NCBI RefSeq assembly: GCF_000518865.1
Contig: NZ_JAEK01000001.1
Location: 186,001 to 250,000, forward strand
DNA length: 64,000 nt
Direction of reading: 5' to 3'
DNA from: Bacillus sp. J37
GTDB taxonomy: Bacteria; Bacillota; Bacilli; Bacillales; Bacillaceae
The notes beneath the pieces were generated by a model, which saw only the letters and a program-made list of their open reading frames with translations, was not told where the DNA came from and ran no database searches. A program made the position numbers and the translations under genes. Below are positions 35,431 to 43,596 of the stretch, in pieces. Position 1 is the first letter of the stretch; each line of letters begins with the position of its first letter.

Positions 35431-36435
35431 ATTATTTTTATACTATCTTTTTTTATTGCTTTAATTTTAGGGTTAGTGTTCACCCCCATTGCATTGGTAA
35501 TTGCTCTAAAATTTAATATAGTAGATATCCCTAATACAGAAGTAAAAACTCATAAGAAGGTTACACCATACTTAGGGGGTGGGGCCATTGCCCTTTCACT
35601 CTTAGTAACACTATTTATATTAACTATAACTTTCAATCTGAACGTAGATAAGAAGATATATGGTATATTAGTTAGTTGTTTCATTATTATTATCTTAGGT
35701 TTAATAGATGATGTTAAGAATATTACTCCTTTTCGGAAGATTTCATTTCAATTTTTAGCTGCAATAATAGTAGTTCTATCAGGGACAAAGATTTACTTAA
35801 CTAATATTGAAATGATAGATGTTATATTAACCATTTTATGGATTATTGCTCTTACCAATGCGTTGAATCTAATTGATATCATGGATGGATTGGCTGCAGG
35901 TATAGCGACAATTGCATCGCTATCTTTATCGATTTTGTCTTTACAAATGGATGAATTATTTCTTTGTGCAGTCCTTTTAGCTTTAGCAGGGTCATGTTTA
36001 GGTTTTTTAAAATATAATTTTAATCCTGCTCAAATATTTATGGGGGATACTGGAAGCTTGTTTTTAGGTTTTTTATTGGCTTGTATCAGCATAAATTTTA
36101 TCGATGTCGGTGAGGTAATTCAATCTACCTTCATTCTTTTTTTTGTTTTTGGTATCCCTATATTTGAAACAATATTTGTATCTATTCTGCGCATAAAAAG
36201 TAAAAGATCCCCTTTAATAGGAAGTAAAGATCACTTTGCATTAAGGATGGTTAACTCCGGTCTTACAGTTAAGAAAACGGTATTAGTTACATACTCAACT
36301 GGAATATTACTTGGGGTAGTGTCTATAACATCATTTAATTTTAAAGATCTTACTCCTTTTTTCATTATTGTAATATTGATAGCAGTTATTATTGTTGCTA
36401 AGAAGTTAGGCAGAATCGATATGAGTAATTTTTAA
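35431..36435 (+). CDS. WecA/TagO-like undecaprenyl-phosphate sugar-1-phosphate transferase
   Basis: Polytopic initiating transferase of the MraY/WecA family, loading a HexNAc-1-phosphate on undecaprenyl phosphate. The family motifs are [25 protein letters not shown] (DD), [27 protein letters not shown] and SKDHFALRM. An ATG is lacking. GTG at 35476 would cut the first membrane helix, whereas a perfect ribosome binding site (AAAGGAGAGGG at 35415-35425) precedes ATT 35431, which gives the full first helix. I therefore propose an ATT start. It is the second initiating transferase in the cluster besides EpsL. Confidence 0.85.
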   Translation: MIFILSFFIALILGLVFTPIALVIALKFNIVDIPNTEVKTHKKVTPYLGGGAIALSLLVTLFILTITFNLNVDKKIYGILVSCFIIIILGLIDDVKNITPFRKISFQFLAAIIVVLSGTKIYLTNIEMIDVILTILWIIALTNALNLIDIMDGLAAGIATIASLSLSILSLQMDELFLCAVLLALAGSCLGFLKYNFNPAQIFMGDTGSLFLGFLLACISINFIDVGEVIQSTFILFFVFGIPIFETIFVSILRIKSKRSPLIGSKDHFALRMVNSGLTVKKTVLVTYSTGILLGVVSITSFNFKDLTPFFIIVILIAVIIVAKKLGRIDMSNF

Positions 36436-36463
36436 ATTTTATAAACAAGGGAGGATATAATTA

Positions 36464-37576
36464 ATGGCTAGGATTGCTTTCATTGCCCCATATGCAAGCT
36501 ATTATGTAAATTTTAGTTGGGATCTCCTAAAAACATTAGTGCATGATGGACATGAGGTGATAGCGATAGCTCCTGACAAGGATAACGAGAGTAAATTTAA
36601 ATCTATTGGTGTCCATTATAGGAAAGTACCATTAATTAATACAGGAATCAATCCATTCTACGATATCTACTCTATATGTATATTGATAAGATTATTAAAG
36701 AAAATAGAGCCTGATACTGTAGCATGTTTTTCAATTAAACCAGTTCTTTATGGCTCAATTGCGGCTCGTATTACAAAGATAGAAGATGTCTATTTGACAA
36801 TTACGGGCTTAGGGTATGTTTTTATTGGCAATACATTGAAGCAGCGCATATTGTTACCTTTAATAAAAGCACTATATAAAGTAGCTATTAAAAATAGTAA
36901 AAAAGTCTTTTTTCAAAACCCAGACGATTTACTATTATTTGAGTCCTGGAAATTGTTAACGAGGGATAATAAAGCTTTAATCATAAATGGCTCTGGTGTA
37001 AATATTGATGAGTTTTCTTTTATTTCTTCCAAAGGAGAGCAGATTAGTTTCATATTAATTGCTAGGCTTATAAAGGATAAAGGAATTGAAGAGTTTATTG
37101 AAGCATCAAGGATCTTAAAGAGAAAGTATCCTTTGTTAAACTGTAAGGTCCTTGGTCCCTTTGATAGAAACCCAACTTCTATTAGTAAAGAAAAAGTTAA
37201 ACAATGGGTTAGTGAGGGAATTATAGAATACCTTGGGGAAACAAGTGATGTGCGACCTTATCTTTCCCAGTCTAGTGTATTTGTTCTTCCATCATATCGT
37301 GAAGGAACGCCAAAGTCTGTTTTAGAAGCTATGTCAATGGGACTACCTGTTATTACAACAGATTCTCCTGGATGCAGAGAAACAGTTACTCATCAAGAAA
37401 ATGGTTTTTTAGTTCCAATTAAGGACTCAAAAGCTCTTGCAGATGCTATGGAAAAATTTGTGTTAAATCCAAGTCTAGTTAGCATAATGGGTTATAAAAG
37501 TCGTGAAATTGTTGTCCAAAAATACGATGTTCGCAAGGTTAATGAATTTATGAAGGACAATATGGGTTTAGCCTAA
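36464..37576 (+). CDS. GT4 glycosyltransferase, PglA-like
   Basis: A 370-residue GT-B enzyme. IAFIAPYASYYVNFSWDLLK, CFSIKPVLYGSIAARI, YLTITGLGYVFIG and the donor block PSYREGTPKSVLEAMSMGLP match the group that adds the second sugar (often GalNAc or related) to an undecaprenyl-diphospho-sugar. Its position right after the WecA-like gene supports that order. GGGAGGATA precedes ATG 36464. Confidence 0.87.
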   Translation: MARIAFIAPYASYYVNFSWDLLKTLVHDGHEVIAIAPDKDNESKFKSIGVHYRKVPLINTGINPFYDIYSICILIRLLKKIEPDTVACFSIKPVLYGSIAARITKIEDVYLTITGLGYVFIGNTLKQRILLPLIKALYKVAIKNSKKVFFQNPDDLLLFESWKLLTRDNKALIINGSGVNIDEFSFISSKGEQISFILIARLIKDKGIEEFIEASRILKRKYPLLNCKVLGPFDRNPTSISKEKVKQWVSEGIIEYLGETSDVRPYLSQSSVFVLPSYREGTPKSVLEAMSMGLPVITTDSPGCRETVTHQENGFLVPIKDSKALADAMEKFVLNPSLVSIMGYKSREIVVQKYDVRKVNEFMKDNMGLA

Positions 37577-37613
37577 TATCCTTCTCTCATAATAAGTCAA
37601 TTAGGAGGATATG

Positions 37614-38894
37614 ATGATTACTTATGTAATTGGGGCGGGAGTAACAGGTTTATCATTTGTGAAGGTCTTTGGTGATGATGCGGAGATTTTGGAATCTAAA
37701 AAAGAGTTGGGTGGAAAAGCATTATCTTATCAAGTAGAGACTGATGTGGGGGATTTTGGATTTGATATCGGTGGGCACTGGTTTCATCATAAAAGTGCGC
37801 CTGAAGCATTAGAGTTGTTAGAAGGCCTTGAATTAGAGAGCCATAAGCGTAATGCGTATATTTATCTTGACGGTCAGTTTTTTGATTTTCCAATTCAGCA
37901 AAGCTATATAGCGCATTCTAATTTAGACTTTGTAAAACGTGTAGAAAGAGATTTCAAAGCAATACAGAAAGACCATAAATTATATGATAATTATAATGAT
38001 ATGTTATTAGAATCTTATGGTTTTACTTTATATGAATCTTTTTTTCGAAATTATAACATGAAAATGTTAGGGATAGAGGATCTATCACGAATAGGTATTG
38101 GTAATTATGAAAAGAAAAGAAATGTTAGAATTGACGAGGATATAAAAGGCTATAATGACGACTTTGTTTATCCTAAAGGGGTTATAGGAGCAAAAGGGAT
38201 TCCCATATTTTTAGCAAAAAATGCAAAAGTGAATTTTAATTCTAAAGTTAAATCCATTAATCTTGAAAAAAAAACTATAGAGGTTAATAAAAAAAATATC
38301 ACTTGGAAAAACTTAATTTCAACTATGCCATTAACATCTTTAGTAAAGATAATTTCGGATATCGATCCGGAAATATTGAGATTGTCAAAGAAATTAGAAT
38401 CCACTAAGGGTATGATTTTAAATATAGGAGTAAAGCGTAACCCAATACATGGTAATAAGAGTTGGGTGTACATACCTAGCTTAGATTATAGCTTTTATCG
38501 TATTGGATTTTATAGCAATATTGAACCTTTGCTAGCTCCAAAAGGTTACGTTTCTATGTATGTTGAGTGTTCACCTCTTTTTTTTCAGAATAAAAAAGAG
38601 GCGTTGGCTCTAGTACCTAAAGTTATTGACGAGTTAATAGAGATTGGTTTTATCGGAAATAAAGAAGAAATTGTTACAAGTCGGTCAATTTACCTGGAAC
38701 ATAACTATTGCCTTCCCAATATTAGAGTGAGTGAAAGAATTAGGAGTTATTTAGAAGCATTTGGGATTTATAGTATTGGTAGATACGGAACATGGCATTG
38801 GTCGAGTCAACATGAGGATATGAAACAAGCAATTAATCTGGTAAAGAAATTAAAAACTGACAGTACGATTGATAAGACCATACTACAAGTTTAA
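37614..38894 (+). CDS. FAD-dependent UDP-galactopyranose mutase-like protein
   Basis: About 426 residues with an N-terminal dinucleotide fold (YVIGAGVTGLSFVKVF), ESKKELGGKA and the FDIGGHWFHHK block, resembling UDP-galactopyranose mutases and protoporphyrinogen-oxidase-type flavoproteins. A C-terminal GRYGTWHWSSQHEDMKQAI segment is the usual FAD-binding end. In an EPS cluster with galE a sugar mutase giving a furanose residue is the best guess, but amine-oxidase-like sugar modification is possible. ATG 37614 is better spaced from AGGAGG (37603-37608) than the ATG at 37611. Confidence 0.7.
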   Translation: MITYVIGAGVTGLSFVKVFGDDAEILESKKELGGKALSYQVETDVGDFGFDIGGHWFHHKSAPEALELLEGLELESHKRNAYIYLDGQFFDFPIQQSYIAHSNLDFVKRVERDFKAIQKDHKLYDNYNDMLLESYGFTLYESFFRNYNMKMLGIEDLSRIGIGNYEKKRNVRIDEDIKGYNDDFVYPKGVIGAKGIPIFLAKNAKVNFNSKVKSINLEKKTIEVNKKNITWKNLISTMPLTSLVKIISDIDPEILRLSKKLESTKGMILNIGVKRNPIHGNKSWVYIPSLDYSFYRIGFYSNIEPLLAPKGYVSMYVECSPLFFQNKKEALALVPKVIDELIEIGFIGNKEEIVTSRSIYLEHNYCLPNIRVSERIRSYLEAFGIYSIGRYGTWHWSSQHEDMKQAINLVKKLKTDSTIDKTILQV

Positions 38895-39400
38895 TTGTAA
38901 TTTAACCAGGGAACATATCTGCTGTTGAAAATTTCAAAATAGATAATTTCTAACTTAATAAAAAGTTTTTAAACTAGTTATATTTTCAAACTTGAGCATT
39001 ATGTCTCATATTAAATTTGTCGATAGACGGAAAAATAGATTTGTAAATAAATACAAAAAGTCAATGAGTTGCCTACATTAGATTGTCAATAATAATATAA
39101 TTTCAAGGAAAATTACAATTTAAAAACTTAAACTAGGTTGAAAGGTTTATAAACTAAACTTTTAACTTTGATGGTAGCTATCTTACATAGAATGAAAAAA
39201 AAGCAAAAGACTACAAAGGGTTACCTCGATTTAGAGTGGAATATGTTGAGTTAGAGAAAAAATTGTTCTCACAATAAATCAAGGGGACCCATCATTGTAG
39301 TATAGCTAGGCCATCACTTAAATTGGTAGAGGAGTAACTTAAGAGCGTATTAACCTTTTTGACTTGACGCTCACCTTTTCTTACTAATATATACTTATAG
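38895..39400. other. 506-nt noncoding stretch between convergent genes
   Basis: AT-rich DNA with no gene of normal length. A short open stretch, about 39207-39277, reads KDYKGLPRFRVEYVELEKKL and looks like a protein C terminus that I cannot place. It may be debris from a lost gene. No clear terminator for either convergent neighbour is visible. A lone GTTCTCA at 39264-39270 is probably chance. Confidence 0.4.
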
Positions 39401-41560
39401 TTATAACTGATCTTTCACATTATTTGTATAAATTATATCTGAATTAATTTTAATATTATTTTGATCTATAATCGTGGTTTTCGGTATTGCTATTCTTGAA
39501 CCACTTTTCCTATATGCACCTTCGATTGTAATTAATCCTCTTGTGTTTGTGTTAGATATTTTTGTAGTTAGAATTGTATTATTAGAGAGATTTAAATGGT
39601 TTTCTGTAAATATTCTTAATGTGTGTAGAGATCCGAGGGAAATGCCTTTATCAATAACATTAAAAATATTATTTAAGATTTCTAACCTTGGTATATAGAG
39701 AAAAGCAATACCAGGTCCTCTTGCTTCGTGGGTAGCAATTGTATACGATGCATCCCAAACCATTTTATTATTCTTGAAACTATGTGTAATATAACCTGTA
39801 TCTTTTGCTAATATCTCTGTACCGTATATGTTACCACCATCAAACCTAAAGGATTGATTTTTAAAAGTTGAATTTTCTACTCTCATAGACTCTGAGACCA
39901 TCATGCGGCTGTAATTAGTTGTGGTTCCATTATGAATAAATTCACATTTGTCTACAATTAAGTTTTTCGTTCCTACATAATGTCCACCATTGGTTTCACC
40001 TGTAATAAATTTAACATTTGATAATAATACATTTTCACTTGAATTATAAAAAGCCGACGAGATACTTTTAGACCTTCTAATATCGAATAATGAATTATAT
40101 ACTTCCACATTTTTACCGGAAAAGCCAAATGCACCATCTTTGTCTGGATCATCAAAAGTAAGCTTACAATTAATAACTTTTGCAGTTTCACCACCTAGAG
40201 TAAGGCTGCTTTTAGAAAAAACGCAATTTTCTAAGGTGGTATTACCTGCTAATATTGAGACCGATTGGCCAAACACAGAATCATTTCGAAACGTACAAAA
40301 TGTGCCATCAGCTTCAGTTCCACTAGTTATAGATCTACCACTGATGCTACCATAATACATATTATTCAAAGAATAATAATCATCTCCGCTACCAGAAAAA
40401 ACAAATGCCCCTCTAAATTTATTGTTTTCTACGTGTACACCCCTAGTACTAACGCAAATAAATGCACCTGCTCTATTATCATATATGTTACAGTTTCTAA
40501 TCGTAATTTTTTGATTCGTCATATATCCATCTTCAATATCAATTCCATAACCAGGATTAACACCTGTGGATCTACTCAAAGGATTGCTATTATTATAAAT
40601 TTCACAACTATCAAATGTTACAAATCTTCCACCATTAATAGATGCACCAAGTCTTCTATTTTTATGTGATTTGCAATTAATAAAGTTTATATACTGAGGA
40701 ATTTTAGCGCACATGACATAATGTAAGTTACCGCTCATTAAATCGAAGTTTTGTAAAAATGAGAATCTTACTTTTGTTGTACCTGGGGGTAATGAATCTA
40801 AATAGATAAATTCATAAGAACGAGTATTTCTAAAACCAAGATAGGTATCATCGGATTTATAAAAATGCACTTTTATTACAGTTTTATTAAGGTTACTCCC
40901 AGTACCATACCCACCATATCCATCACCAGCGTAATAAAAGTATCCGACAGATTTTACTAAGTTTCCAGTTACATCAAAAAATTTAGAAACTGTAGTATAG
41001 TTAGTCTTTGTGCTATCGATACTTCCTTGACTATTAATGTCACCCTTTGCAAAATGTGCTGGATGCTGAGCTCCACCTATTGCTGAAAAATCCATTGAAG
41101 TAACAAATCCATCTCCAGTGCATTCATAGGCTTCACAATTTTTTATTTCAATGTTAGAACAGGAATTTTTACATTCAATCCCATATCCCCATTCATGTGT
41201 ACCACCACTTGAATAATCATGTGTTTCTCTATCACCTCTTACTGTCGCACCTTCAATTGTAACGTTTTTAACGCTATCACAAGTTAGTATAGAATAGCCT
41301 GTAAGATTATTTGATTCTTTAACAAAAAAACAATCATAAAATTTATAGTGTGTGTTACTTTGAAGTAATATAGAAGCATTTTTATCAATAAGATATTGAC
41401 CTTTTGGTAAGACAACTGTGTATAGATTGTTATCTTTTGCCCACAATAGGGCACTATTGATTCCATTCGTGGTGTTCAATGCATCTGTTCCATCATTCTT
41501 AATTCCCCAACGACCAAGTTCTACTACATAGGTAGCATTAGAACTAACCATAAGAAACAT
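39401..41560 (-). CDS. Phage-like right-handed beta-helix protein
   Basis: About 719 residues, the only large minus-strand gene in the cluster. Residues about 10-50 (TYVVELGRWGIKNDGTDALN, then a VVLPKGQYLID strand) form the pectate-lyase-3/tail-spike entry domain common in Bacillus phage tail proteins. A long series of short Asn/Cys/Ile strand repeats follows (NVTIEGATVRG, IEIKNCEAYECTGDGF, ITIRNCNIYDN). A galactose-binding-like insert of about 90 residues lies near 160-260. No signal peptide is seen. It could be an EPS depolymerase, lyase or epimerase. Catalytic residues cannot be assigned. AGGAGG precedes ATG 41560. Confidence 0.75.
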   Translation of the reverse strand: MFLMVSSNATYVVELGRWGIKNDGTDALNTTNGINSALLWAKDNNLYTVVLPKGQYLIDKNASILLQSNTHYKFYDCFFVKESNNLTGYSILTCDSVKNVTIEGATVRGDRETHDYSSGGTHEWGYGIECKNSCSNIEIKNCEAYECTGDGFVTSMDFSAIGGAQHPAHFAKGDINSQGSIDSTKTNYTTVSKFFDVTGNLVKSVGYFYYAGDGYGGYGTGSNLNKTVIKVHFYKSDDTYLGFRNTRSYEFIYLDSLPPGTTKVRFSFLQNFDLMSGNLHYVMCAKIPQYINFINCKSHKNRRLGASINGGRFVTFDSCEIYNNSNPLSRSTGVNPGYGIDIEDGYMTNQKITIRNCNIYDNRAGAFICVSTRGVHVENNKFRGAFVFSGSGDDYYSLNNMYYGSISGRSITSGTEADGTFCTFRNDSVFGQSVSILAGNTTLENCVFSKSSLTLGGETAKVINCKLTFDDPDKDGAFGFSGKNVEVYNSLFDIRRSKSISSAFYNSSENVLLSNVKFITGETNGGHYVGTKNLIVDKCEFIHNGTTTNYSRMMVSESMRVENSTFKNQSFRFDGGNIYGTEILAKDTGYITHSFKNNKMVWDASYTIATHEARGPGIAFLYIPRLEILNNIFNVIDKGISLGSLHTLRIFTENHLNLSNNTILTTKISNTNTRGLITIEGAYRKSGSRIAIPKTTIIDQNNIKINSDIIYTNNVKDQL

Positions 41561-41745
41561 CATACCTCCTATTTAATAACGTTATGTTTATAATATTGAA
41601 TTCAAGTAGTTGTTAAAATGCTTGGACAGTTTGGTAATGAAATAATTTGATGTATCAACAAAACTCTAAATGATTCTAGGGGTTTACCAATTAATTTTTC
41701 TGAAAAGGTTGAATAAATGGTTTTTGGAGTGTAATATTAATGTGT

Positions 41746-41769
41746 GTTCTTTATAGAGAACTATATATT
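41746..41769 (+). promoter_or_regulatory. SinR-type operator upstream of galE
   Basis: The near-perfect inverted repeat GTTCTTTATAGAGAAC (41746-41761) contains GTTCTTT and the exact complement of GTTCTCT. It directly abuts TATATA/TATATT (41762-41769), a plausible -10 element. It lies between the divergent beta-helix gene and galE and could control either. The site is nearly identical to the one in the epsA promoter. Confidence 0.75.
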
Positions 41770-41884
41770 TTGAAAACTAAGTTTAATTTATTCTCATTGG
41801 GTAGAGTAGATTTAAGAATAGTAAAGTTTTTTACTACTACTCAAACATAAATATTAAATATAAATTTTAGCGGGGGGAAAATAT

Positions 41885-42934
41885 ATGTCCATCCTAATCA
41901 CAGGGGGAGCAGGTTATATCGGCTCCCACACATGCGTAGAATTATTAAACGCAGGATATGAAGTTGTGGTACTAGATAATCTATCAAACAGTAAGGTGGA
42001 TTCGCTTGATCGTATTAGAGAAATTACCTCAAAGGACTTTAAATTTTATCAAACTGATTTACTTAACAAACCTGATTTACAAAACATTTTTGCTGAAAAC
42101 AACATTGAAGCTGTTATACATTTCGCTGGATTAAAAGCTGTTGGAGAATCTGTTTCAATTCCACTGCATTATTACCACAACAATATTACAGGAACACTAA
42201 TTCTGTGTGAAGTGATGGAGCAATTCGGTGTCCACAACATGGTCTTTAGTTCGTCAGCAACCGTGTATGGTATGCAAGAACAGGTCCCACTCACTGAAGA
42301 ATTACCTCTTCAAGCAACAAATCCATATGGAAGAACAAAGCTGATGATTGAGGATATATTACGTGATGTATATGTTTCAAATGAAAATTGGAGTGTAGCT
42401 TTGTTACGATACTTTAATCCTGTAGGAGCCCATTCTAGCGGTCTTATTGGTGAAGATCCTAATGGTATTCCTAATAATCTTGTACCATTCATAACACAAG
42501 TAGCTGTTGGGAAACTAACTGAGCTTAGTGTTTTTGGGAACGACTATGCTACTCATGATGGAACAGGTGTTAGAGATTATATCCATGTCGTAGACCTTGC
42601 AGCCGGCCATTTAAAAGCACTTGAAAAAGTAATGGTATCTTCAGGTGTAAGTGCTTATAATCTTGGGACGGGTACGGGATATAGTGTCTTGGATATGATA
42701 CATACTTTTGAAGAAGTAACTGGTAGATCTATACCTTATCGTATTAGTAATCGTAGACCAGGGGATATAGGAATTAGCTTTGCGGACCCATCGAAAGCAC
42801 AAAAAGAATTAAATTGGGTAGCAAAAAAGGGACTGCAGGAAATGTGCTTAGATTCCTGGCGATGGCAGTCTAATAATCCCAATGGTTATGAGGGATCTAG
42901 TAAAGAACAAGCGGTTTTAAATGTTGTTAAATAA
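41885..42934 (+). CDS. galE: UDP-glucose 4-epimerase
   Basis: A 349-residue short-chain dehydrogenase-type epimerase interconverting UDP-Glc and UDP-Gal (or the GlcNAc/GalNAc pair). [12 protein letters not shown] (residues 5-16) binds NAD. The catalytic triad is Ser124 (FSSSATVYG), Tyr148 and Lys152 (NPYGRTK). GGGGGG precedes ATG 41885. With galU in the same island it supplies galactose-type donors for EPS. It has its own SinR-controlled promoter region. Confidence 0.94.
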   Translation: MSILITGGAGYIGSHTCVELLNAGYEVVVLDNLSNSKVDSLDRIREITSKDFKFYQTDLLNKPDLQNIFAENNIEAVIHFAGLKAVGESVSIPLHYYHNNITGTLILCEVMEQFGVHNMVFSSSATVYGMQEQVPLTEELPLQATNPYGRTKLMIEDILRDVYVSNENWSVALLRYFNPVGAHSSGLIGEDPNGIPNNLVPFITQVAVGKLTELSVFGNDYATHDGTGVRDYIHVVDLAAGHLKALEKVMVSSGVSAYNLGTGTGYSVLDMIHTFEEVTGRSIPYRISNRRPGDIGISFADPSKAQKELNWVAKKGLQEMCLDSWRWQSNNPNGYEGSSKEQAVLNVVK

Positions 42935-43055
42935 TTAGGCTCAAACTATGTTCATGGTTGAAGTGACCACTAAAATAATTACATGAAGGTTAAACAAAGC
43001 AAATATTGAAAATACGTAATAAAAACTGTTGCATGCCATAAGATTGTATAGTATT

Positions 43056-43156
43056 GTTCTTTATATAGAATATTTTTGTTCTTGAAAATGAAATGAAACT
43101 CCTACTTTTAAAAAATGTAGTTTATTAATCATATTTATGGATTCTTTATAAAGAAC
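43056..43156 (+). promoter_or_regulatory. Cluster of SinR-type operators upstream of the lasso region
   Basis: The 341-nt gap between galE and the next small gene contains GTTCTTTATATAGAAT (43056-43071), GTTCTTG (43078-43084) and the 16-bp palindrome ATTCTTTATAAAGAAC (43141-43156). These match the same operator form as in front of epsA and galE. TTGTAT (43044-43049) could be a -35 element overlapping the first site. Confidence 0.7.
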
Positions 43157-43278
43157 AACGTTTTATTTGAATTCAAATTGTTTCTAGAAATCACATTTTC
43201 ACTTAAATTTCGCAGCTTCGTTAACTTTTAGTGAATTGCAATTGGTAAGTTGACCTTTATGGTTTTTAGGGGGATATG

Positions 43279-43488
43279 ATGTATAAAAAACTATGCTCAC
43301 GCTGTATGTGCATGTCTTATAGTAGTTCAAATCTGGCAAATTGGCTATGTCCACATTGTGCAAACGACCTAACAGAAGAAAAAGCGAAAAAAGTTGATCA
43401 TTCAATTAATATACCATTAATGAATAGAAGACTGGATCAGCAAATGGGCATCAATACATATCGACAACTTTCTAAAAAGATTAGATAA
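43279..43488 (+). CDS. Small CxxC...CxxC zinc-ribbon-like protein
   Basis: A 69-70 residue protein with CSRC near the N terminus and CPHC about 16 residues later, plausible for one zinc ribbon, followed by a basic C-terminal half (NRRLDQQMGINTYRQLSKKI). ATG 43279 is better spaced from AGGGGG (43268-43273) than the ATG at 43276. It lies between the SinR-like operators and the first lasso cyclase on the same strand. I do not recognise the family. A regulatory or chaperone role for the lasso unit would be a guess. Confidence 0.7.
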   Translation: MYKKLCSRCMCMSYSSSNLANWLCPHCANDLTEEKAKKVDHSINIPLMNRRLDQQMGINTYRQLSKKIR

Positions 43489-43567
43489 ACGATAAATCAT
43501 ATATTTAAAAATGTATATACCAATGAGTTCTCTAATAAGCATCCGTTTGATGATTTGGTAGAGTTAT

Positions 43568-43574
43568 GTTCTTT
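43568..43574 (+). promoter_or_regulatory. SinR half-site just upstream of lasso cyclase 1
   Basis: GTTCTTT followed by TTAATGC is placed about 23 nt before the start codon of the first cyclase, immediately ahead of its ribosome binding site. A single heptamer is weak evidence alone, but it recurs at each transcription unit of the island. Confidence 0.45.
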
Positions 43575-43596
43575 TTAATGCATAGGAGAGGTAAAT

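Noticed and set aside
39264-39270. GTTCTCA as a SinR site
   Set aside because: It is a single imperfect heptamer without a partner, located between convergent genes rather than in a promoter region.
38895-39400. Search for CRISPR repeats or an IS in the large intergenic gaps
   Set aside because: No regularly spaced repeats and no paired terminal inverted repeats were seen in this or the other gaps, apart from the IS66 fragment at 34.7 kb.
40140-40669. Plus-strand open frames inside the beta-helix gene
   Set aside because: They are shadows of the minus-strand repeat protein: low-complexity composition, no ribosome binding sites, no family features.
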